Assembly: GCA_964506005.1 (NCBI GenBank)
Contig: CAZDLX010000029.1
Location: 1-28,450, forward strand
Source: UBA3940 sp964506005
Lineage (GTDB): Bacteria > Chloroflexota > Anaerolineae > Aggregatilineales > UBA3940
Direction of reading: 5' to 3'
DNA length: 28,450 nt
Part shown: positions 23,745-28,450 of the stretch, one piece after another
How positions within the stretch are numbered: the first letter of the stretch is position 1
Layout: each line of letters opens with the position of its first letter
Made by a program: the position numbers and the translations under genes
The notes under the pieces: generated by a model
The model's input: the letters and a program-made list of their open reading frames with translations, nothing else
Databases searched by the model: none
What the model was told of the DNA's origin: nothing

Positions 23745-25427
23745 TTACTCTACGCTCAGGATGTAGTAGTAATGTGGCTGACCGCCCTCACGGAGCTCAA
23801 TCTCATGGTTAGGGTAGAGCCCGGTCAGGTGCTCGATCAGCGCCTCTGCCTCTTCACGGCTGATGCCCTCGCCGGAGTACAGCGTGATGAGCTCCAACTG
23901 ATCGGCGCCCATTTTGGCGAGCAGGTCGGTGACGACGCCGGTCACATCACTGCCCGCGACCGCCATTTTGTCGTTGTGCAGGCCGATGATCTGCCCTTCG
24001 CGCACCTTGATGCCGTCAACCGTGGCGTTGCGCGTCGAGATCGTCACCTCGCCGGTTTCGACCATCTCGCTGGACTCGCCCATCATCTCGACCGTCTCGT
24101 CCAAGTCGCCGTGCGGGTCCAGCGCGAGCAGTGCGGAGATGCCCTGCGGAATGGTCTTCGTCGGCACGACGCGGACGTCCTTGCCGTTGGCCGCCTGCGC
24201 GGCCTGCTCTGCCGACATGAAGATGTTCTTGTTGTTCGGCAGGATCACGACTTTGTCGGTGGGCAGCCCGTTGACAGCTTCGAGGATGTCCTTGGTACTG
24301 GGGTTCATCGTCTGCCCGCCGCTGATCACCCTGGCAGCCCCCAGGCTGTAGAAGATGCGCGTTAAGCCCTCGCCCGGCGCGACCGTCACCACGGCGATGG
24401 TGCCCTCCTCAACGTGCGGCGGCGAGGGCTCTGCCGCAGCCGTCGCTGCGGTGAGGCGCGGCCCGCCTCGCTCGGTGACGAACGTCTGATACTGCTCCTG
24501 CATGTTCTCGACCACCACGTCGAGCAGCACCCCCTGTGACGCGCCGTAACCGATGGCCTCGCCCGGGTTGTGGACGTGCACGTGCACCTTGATCAGATTG
24601 TCATCGCCGACGACCAGCGTCGACCAGCCGATGGATTCGATGTGCTGGCGCACCGCCGCGACGTCCAGCCCATCGCCCTTGATGAGGTACTGCACGTCAT
24701 ACCCATAGCCCTCTTCGTCCTCGGGCATCAGCTGGCTTCGCAGGGCCTCGGTTGCTTTCACCGCCTCCTGCGCTACCAGCGACTCGCCGCGCATCGCGCG
24801 GAGCATTCCCTCAAGCACGTAGGCCAGCCCCTTTCCGCCGGAGTCGACGACACCGGCTTCCGCGAGCACCGGCAGAAGCTCCGGCGTGCGGGCGACAGAC
24901 AGATGGGCGCGTTCCACGACTCGCGTCAGCACGGCGGGCAGTGAAGCATCGCTCTTGATGGCTTCCACGGCTTCTTCCGAGGCCTCGCGGGCCACGGTGA
25001 GCATCGTCCCCTCGACGGGCTCCTGGACAGCCTGGTAGGCCATCCTCACCGCTTCCTGAAAACCGCGCACGAGACCATCGGCGCTGATAGCGGCGTCCTG
25101 CTCGACACCCCTGGCAAAGCCGCGCCAGAGCTGGGACAGGATCACGCCGGAGTTGCCGCGCGCGCCCATCAGCGCGCCGTTGTAGACCTGCCCGGCGACC
25201 TTGCCGACGTGTGTCTCTTCGCTGTTGGCGATCTCGCCGTAGGCGCTGCGCATGGTGAGCATCATGTTCGTTCCGGTGTCGCCGTCTGGCACCGGGAAGA
25301 CGTTCAGCGCGTTGACCTCTTCGTAATTCTGCTCAAGCCAGGCCAGCCCGGCCTGCACTAGTACTTTGAATGCCTGCCCGTCGCAGGTGCGCGCTGCATC
25401 TGAGCGAGTCGCGGTAGTTGAATCCAT
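23745..25427 (-). CDS. fakA: Fatty acid kinase catalytic subunit FakA (DAK2/YloV family)
   Basis: ATP-dependent kinase that phosphorylates FakB-bound fatty acids to acyl-phosphates, feeding phospholipid and fatty acid metabolism. The 560-residue length is normal. The N-terminal DhaL-type domain has VPDGDTGTNM (46-55), whose Asp residues bind Mg-ATP, and later ARGNSGVILSQLWRGF and DSGGKGL. The C-terminal half holds the FakA linker and FakB-docking region (PNNKNIFMSAEQAA, ending LREGGQPHYYYILSVE). AGAGGA lies about 8 bases before the ATG. It is preceded by asp23 (29-base gap) and followed by two degV genes, so the whole kinase system lies in one transcript. Confidence 0.93.
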   Translation of the reverse strand: MDSTTATRSDAARTCDGQAFKVLVQAGLAWLEQNYEEVNALNVFPVPDGDTGTNMMLTMRSAYGEIANSEETHVGKVAGQVYNGALMGARGNSGVILSQLWRGFARGVEQDAAISADGLVRGFQEAVRMAYQAVQEPVEGTMLTVAREASEEAVEAIKSDASLPAVLTRVVERAHLSVARTPELLPVLAEAGVVDSGGKGLAYVLEGMLRAMRGESLVAQEAVKATEALRSQLMPEDEEGYGYDVQYLIKGDGLDVAAVRQHIESIGWSTLVVGDDNLIKVHVHVHNPGEAIGYGASQGVLLDVVVENMQEQYQTFVTERGGPRLTAATAAAEPSPPHVEEGTIAVVTVAPGEGLTRIFYSLGAARVISGGQTMNPSTKDILEAVNGLPTDKVVILPNNKNIFMSAEQAAQAANGKDVRVVPTKTIPQGISALLALDPHGDLDETVEMMGESSEMVETGEVTISTRNATVDGIKVREGQIIGLHNDKMAVAGSDVTGVVTDLLAKMGADQLELITLYSGEGISREEAEALIEHLTGLYPNHEIELREGGQPHYYYILSVE

Positions 25428-25456
25428 TCGCTGTTTCCTCTAACTGCTCCAGGTGC

Positions 25457-25819
25457 TTATTCGGCGTCCTCGGCCATCCGCAGGCCCTGGACGAAGACGT
25501 TGACCTGGTAAACCGGGACGCCCAGGGCCTGCTCGACCTGGAAGCGCACCTTGTTGATGACACTGCTGGCTACCTGCGAGATGCGCGTGCCATGCTGGAT
25601 GATCACGTAGGCATCGATGACGAGCTGCCCGTGGCGGTAGGTCACGGTGATGCCGTGGTGCGGGTCGCGGGTGATCTGCGCGGCAAGGTCGCCGATGGCC
25701 GTTTTCGAGGCCATGCCGACGACTCCGTAACTGGTCAACAGTGCCTGGCTGGCTATTGTCGCGACCGCGGTCGGGGAGACGTGGATCGACCCGATCTTGT
25801 CGTTGGATTCGTCTGTCAT
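25457..25819 (-). CDS. Asp23/Gls24 family protein (second copy)
   Basis: A 120-residue Asp23/Gls24 (DUF322) protein. The start at 25819 (MTDESNDKIGSIHVSPTAVA) is chosen because homology starts here; in-frame codons upstream to 25972 would overlap the divergent rpmB. Features: IHVSPTAVATIASQAL near the N-terminus, YGVVGMAS, HGITVTYRHGQLVIDAYVII and VYQVNVFVQGLR at the C-terminus. Asp23 (YloU-like) directly upstream of fakA is the arrangement known in Firmicutes. The ribosome binding site is poor (AAGG 11 bases away, or GAGG abutting the start). Confidence 0.88.
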   Translation of the reverse strand: MTDESNDKIGSIHVSPTAVATIASQALLTSYGVVGMASKTAIGDLAAQITRDPHHGITVTYRHGQLVIDAYVIIQHGTRISQVASSVINKVRFQVEQALGVPVYQVNVFVQGLRMAEDAE

Positions 25820-25927
25820 CCTCACTTGTACCTTGTCAAAACGCAGCCCGTGAGGTATCCTCTCCGGAGTCTGCGGGCCGGTTAAATCGGACTCTATTAC
25901 ACGAATAATCAGAGGCGTGTGAATCAC

Positions 25928-26119
25928 ATGGCTAAGTGCGAAATTTGTGGTAAGAAGCCCATGAGCGGGCACAACGTAAGCTTCTCGGAGCGCAAGACCA
26001 AGCGCCAGTTCAAGCCCAACATCCAGACGACGAAGGTCTGGCGTGACAATCGCCTGGTGAGCATCAGCGTGTGCGCCAAGTGCCTCAAGACTCTCAATAA
26101 GGATGTCAAGGTTCGCTAG
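25928..26119 (+). CDS. rpmB: 50S ribosomal protein L28
   Basis: Ribosomal protein L28, 63 residues, of the zinc-binding type with four cysteines: Cys4, Cys7, Cys49 and Cys52. MAKCEICGKKPMSGHNVSFS is the characteristic N-terminus. The start at 25928 gives the normal protein; an in-frame GTG at 25919 adds three residues (AGAGG at 25910-25914 would suit either). It diverges from the asp23–fakA transcript, sharing a 108-base promoter region, an arrangement common for rpmB in Gram-positive bacteria. Confidence 0.96.
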   Translation: MAKCEICGKKPMSGHNVSFSERKTKRQFKPNIQTTKVWRDNRLVSISVCAKCLKTLNKDVKVR

Positions 26120-26149
26120 GCGTTACTTGCGCGTTCCAGACACGACATG

Positions 26150-26175
26150 AAAAGGGCCATCCGGCCCTTTTTGTT
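26150..26175. terminator. Bidirectional terminator between rpmB and rpe
   Basis: AAAAGGGCC (26150-26158) pairs perfectly with GGCCCTTTT (26163-26171) around a 4-base loop ATCC. It gives a T-run on plus (TTTTTGTTT) and on minus (TTTTC), so it can serve both convergent genes. Confidence 0.9.
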
Positions 26176-26190
26176 TCCCCCGACTTGCGC

Positions 26191-26868
26191 TCAGGGTAGG
26201 TCGGGTGCGAGGGCGGCATCACGCAGAGCGCGCACCGCCGCGCCAATGTCGCTTTGCCCGAACACCGAGCTGCCCGCGACCAGCATATTCGCGCCCGCAG
26301 CGACGACCTGCCCCGCATTACCGGGCCCGATACCGCCGTCGACGGACAGGTCTGCTGTCGAGCCGATCTCGTCGAGCATCGCCCGGACCTCGGCGATCCG
26401 CTGCAGGGACCGCTCGATGAATGACTGGCCGCCCCAGCCAGGGTTGACGCTCATCACGAGCACGAGGTCAACGTAAGGCAGGATGCCAGACAGGGCGCTG
26501 GGCGGCGTGCCCGGGTTCAGCGTGATGCCGGCGCGCAGGCCAAGCTCGCGGATCATCTGGATGGCGTAGTGCGTGTGCGGTGTAGCCTCGATGTGAATGG
26601 TGAGCCAGTCGGCGCCCGCGCGGGCGAAGTCCTCCAAAAAGCGCTCGGGCCGGTCCACCATCAGGTGAACGTCCAGCGGCAGCTTCGTAACGGGCCGGAT
26701 GGAGTTGACGACGAGCGGGCCCATGGTAATGTTAGGGACAAACTGGCCGTCCATCACGTCAACGTGGATCTGGTCGGCTCCGGCAGCTTCGGCTGCCTGG
26801 ATCTGCTCCGCCAGGCGAGAGAAGTCGGCGGCGAGTATTGAAGGTGCGATGCTGACGGTTGGGCTCAT
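26191..26868 (-). CDS. rpe: Ribulose-phosphate 3-epimerase
   Basis: Interconverts ribulose 5-phosphate and xylulose 5-phosphate in the pentose phosphate pathway; a TIM-barrel metalloenzyme. At 225 residues it has normal length. Metal and catalytic residues are in place: IAPSILAADF (7-16, catalytic Asp15), HVDVMDGQFVPN with His35 and Asp37, DVHLM with His68, MSVNPGWGGQSF (139-150) and SVDGGI with Asp177. No Shine-Dalgarno sequence is visible before the ATG; a -10 candidate lies so close that the mRNA could be nearly leaderless. Confidence 0.96.
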   Translation of the reverse strand: MSPTVSIAPSILAADFSRLAEQIQAAEAAGADQIHVDVMDGQFVPNITMGPLVVNSIRPVTKLPLDVHLMVDRPERFLEDFARAGADWLTIHIEATPHTHYAIQMIRELGLRAGITLNPGTPPSALSGILPYVDLVLVMSVNPGWGGQSFIERSLQRIAEVRAMLDEIGSTADLSVDGGIGPGNAGQVVAAGANMLVAGSSVFGQSDIGAAVRALRDAALAPDLP

Positions 26869-26877
26869 AGTGCCGAG

Positions 26878-26906
26878 AGTTTAACATGTGGGTAGGGGCC
26901 ACGCAA
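26878..26906 (-). promoter_or_regulatory. Candidate promoter of rpe giving a near-leaderless transcript
   Basis: On the minus strand TTGCGT (26901-26906), a 17-base spacer and TAAACT (26878-26883) with an upstream TGT making an extended -10. The predicted start, about 7 bases downstream, falls within 2-5 bases of the rpe ATG. The hexamers are only partial matches. Confidence 0.4.
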
Positions 26907-26955
26907 TAGTTCTGAAGGGCCGTGGCGCGCAGGCAGAAACAGGGGAAGGTGACGA

Positions 26956-27927
26956 GTGGCGAAAGCACGATCGCGGGTGACCTGCTATACCGACGGTGGC
27001 GCCGATCCGAACCCGGGGCCGGGCGGCTGGGGCGCGATCCTGATCCACGAGGCCAGTGGCCGCGTAAAGGAGCTCTCCGGCGGCGAGGAGCACACGACGA
27101 ACAACCGTATGGAGCTCACCGCCGCGATCAGCGCGCTGGAGGCGCTCACCCAGCCGTGTGAGGTTGAACTGCACAGCGACTCCGCCTACGTGGTGCAGGG
27201 CATGACGCGCTGGGTTAAGAAGTGGGCGGCGGACGGCTGGCTGCGCGGCAAGAAGAAGGAGCCGGTGGAGAATCGCGACCTGTGGCGCGAGCTGCTGCGC
27301 CAGGCCGAGCCGCACGAGATCACGTGGCGCTGGGTCAAGGGGCATTCTGGCAACGTGTACAACGAGCGCGCCGACGCGCTCGCCACGGCGGAGATCCGGC
27401 GCATCCACGCTGCGCAGCGTGCCCTCGCCCCGCCCGACGCAGAGATCTACACGCTGGTTTCGGCGCGCGGCGGGCAGGGCTTCTGGGTGGCGTCGATCCG
27501 CTACGAGGGCGAGGAACGGCTCATCGTCGAGCAGGAGGACGAAGTCACCTCCAACCAGCTCGACATCATCGCCGCCGCGAGCGCGCTCAGCGACCTGCCC
27601 GCCGACATCCGCGTGCACGTCTACAGCCTCTCGGATTACCTGCGCAATGGCGCGACGCAGTGGATCACCGGCTGGAAGCGGCGGAACTGGCTCACCAGGG
27701 CCGGAGAGCCGGTGAAGAATCGCGAGCTGTGGGAGTGGCTCGACGGGGAACTGAGCCTGCGGCAGGTCGAGTGGCCCAGTGTGAAGGACGATCCGACGGT
27801 CGAGCTGGCCTTCGAGGACGTGGCCCGCCGCGCCCAGGAGGAGATGGACGAGCGGCTCGCCCGCGAGCAGGACGCCCTGCCGCTGGACGACACCGCGCCC
27901 GGCGGGTTGTTCGACGACGATTTGTAG
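26956..27927 (+). CDS. rnhA: Ribonuclease HI with a second, degenerate RNase H-like domain
   Basis: Residues 1-148 are a complete RNase HI, which cuts the RNA strand of RNA-DNA hybrids: carboxylates Asp13 (YTDGG), Glu53 (NNRMEL), Asp75 (HSDSAYV) and Asp140 (NERADALA), plus KGHSGN with His130. Residues about 163-290 repeat the same fold order (VTSNQLDIIAAASAL, VHVYSLSDYLRNGATQWI, WLTRAGEPVKNRELWEWLDG) but the positions equal to Asp13 and Asp75 are Leu167 and Leu225, Glu53 is Asp203, and no KGHSG loop exists. So the second copy should be inactive. The total of 323 residues is twice the usual length. The start codon is GTG with GGGAAGG just upstream. The last 35 residues are acidic. Divergent from rpe. 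Confidence 0.93.
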   Translation: MAKARSRVTCYTDGGADPNPGPGGWGAILIHEASGRVKELSGGEEHTTNNRMELTAAISALEALTQPCEVELHSDSAYVVQGMTRWVKKWAADGWLRGKKKEPVENRDLWRELLRQAEPHEITWRWVKGHSGNVYNERADALATAEIRRIHAAQRALAPPDAEIYTLVSARGGQGFWVASIRYEGEERLIVEQEDEVTSNQLDIIAAASALSDLPADIRVHVYSLSDYLRNGATQWITGWKRRNWLTRAGEPVKNRELWEWLDGELSLRQVEWPSVKDDPTVELAFEDVARRAQEEMDERLAREQDALPLDDTAPGGLFDDDL

Positions 27928-27982
27928 GGGAGCCGTGGGGGCGGCTAGCCTGTACGTTCGCACCGATGGTACCGACATGGTG

Positions 27983-28010
27983 GTAGGGGCGCAGCATGCT
28001 GCGCCCCTAC
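27983..28010. repeat. 28-bp perfect palindrome between rnhA and rlmN
   Basis: The half-site GTAGGGGCGCAGCA (27983-27996) is followed at once by its exact reverse complement. It lies in the 110-base convergent gap. A second GTAGGGG stands at 27924-27930. Palindromes of the GTAGGGGCGCA type are widely dispersed in some bacterial genomes; a terminator function for both genes is also possible, though T-runs are lacking. Confidence 0.7.
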
Positions 28011-28037
28011 GCACATCTCACGCCATGCAGGAACTGG

Positions 28038-28450
28038 CTACCCCTCCCGCTGGACTGCCGTGCTGAGCTGGCCGCAGCCCGCGTCTACGTCGATACCGCG
28101 CCGCACGCGGATCGTCGCGGAGAGGCCGTAGCCGGCCAGCACGTCCACGAAGCGCTGGACACGCTCCGGGTCGGAGGGAGCACCCTCGTAGCCAGCCGTT
28201 GGGTTGAGCGGGATCACGTTGACGTGGACCAGCATCCCGCGCAGGAGCCGCCCCAGCCGGTGCGCGACCTCCGGCGAGTCGTTTTCGTGCGCGATGAGCG
28301 TCCACTCGAACGTGACGCGGCGGTTCGTCTGCTCGATGTAGTACGCCACCGCGTCGATCAACTCCTCGATGGGGTAGCGGCGGTTGACGGGCAGCAGCGC
28401 CGAGCGCTCCTCGTCCGTTGCCGCGTGCAGCGAGATCGCCAGCCGTACCT
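28038..28450 (-). CDS. rlmN: RlmN, dual-specificity 23S rRNA/tRNA adenine C2-methyltransferase, 5' partial
   Basis: The C-terminal 136 codons of a radical-SAM methyltransferase that makes 2-methyladenosine at 23S A2503 and in some tRNAs. Visible signatures are LAISLHAATDEERSALLPVN, VTFEWTLIAHENDSPEVAHR, HVNVIPLNP and IDVDAGCGQLS, whose Cys is the methyl-carrying catalytic cysteine. The radical-SAM CxxxCxxC cluster and start codon lie beyond the right edge. The frame remains open to base 28448. Convergent with rnhA. Distinguishing RlmN from the related Cfr relies on general length and context. Confidence 0.93.
   Translation of the reverse strand, partial: VRLAISLHAATDEERSALLPVNRRYPIEELIDAVAYYIEQTNRRVTFEWTLIAHENDSPEVAHRLGRLLRGMLVHVNVIPLNPTAGYEGAPSDPERVQRFVDVLAGYGLSATIRVRRGIDVDAGCGQLSTAVQREG

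Noticed and set aside
25820..25927. Promoters for rpmB and asp23 in the divergent gap
   Set aside because: Only weak hexamers were found on either strand (for example TTCACA with a poor -10 on minus); none was convincing enough to annotate, though promoters must lie here.
26881..28014. Minus-strand open frame of 377 codons opposite rnhA
   Set aside because: rnhA on the plus strand has complete catalytic motifs; the opposite frame shows no domain and low-complexity Leu/Arg/His composition.

Overview
The window comes from a high-GC bacterial genome, most likely a member of the Chloroflexota (Anaerolineae or a related class). That placement is an inference from gene order (rpmB–asp23–fakA–degV–degV–recG…coaD–rpmF–fabD–nnrE–fabG–asp23–nusB–tat), from zinc-type four-cysteine L28 and L32, and from protein character; no 16S or marker search was possible. 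A run of 100 N at 12301-12400 shows it is a scaffolded draft assembly. No tRNA, rRNA, CRISPR array, insertion sequence or phage gene was seen. No gene-free stretch exceeds 300 bases; the longest gaps (about 110-200 bases) hold promoters, terminators and palindromic elements described below.

Layout. 1-3688, plus strand: the 3' part of a PHP/AlbA-type protein, a MogA-like molybdopterin adenylyltransferase closed by a strong terminator, a GPH-family sugar/cation symporter behind a 17-bp palindromic operator candidate, and an unknown 178-residue protein. 3689-3840: a convergent gap filled by a multi-hairpin element. 3841-4992, minus: an acyl-CoA dehydrogenase. 5167-6272, plus: a small glycine-zipper protein and a DUF1232 (YkvA-like) protein. 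6349-9745, minus: an operon of alpha/beta hydrolase, a membrane protein with an extracytoplasmic BNR-like propeller, and a type-2 asparaginase. 9867-11189, minus: a cyclic 2,3-diphosphoglycerate synthetase-like GTPase.

11292-25819, minus, is a long housekeeping block. Reading in the transcription direction it contains asp23, fakA, two DegV (FakB-like) genes, recG, a Stf0-type sulfotransferase, coaD, a coiled-coil protein, rpmF (own strong promoter and terminator), then fabD, nnrE fused to a Clp N domain, fabG, a second asp23, nusB, a tatA/tatB-like gene and tatC. The block links fatty acid activation (FakA with two candidate fatty-acid carriers), fatty acid synthesis (FabD, FabG), CoA synthesis (CoaD), cofactor repair (NnrE), ribosome/transcription functions (L32, NusB) and protein export (Tat). 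rpmB diverges from it at 25928. 26191-28450 holds rpe (minus), rnhA with an extra degenerate RNase H domain (plus) and the 3' part of rlmN (minus).

I did not find an obvious new defence or mobile system. The most unusual items are the NnrE–ClpN fusion, the RNase HI with a catalytically degenerate second RNase H domain, the pentapeptide-repeat tail of the Tat subunit in which the assembly broke, an alpha/beta hydrolase whose expected catalytic His is Arg, and several palindromic intergenic elements.
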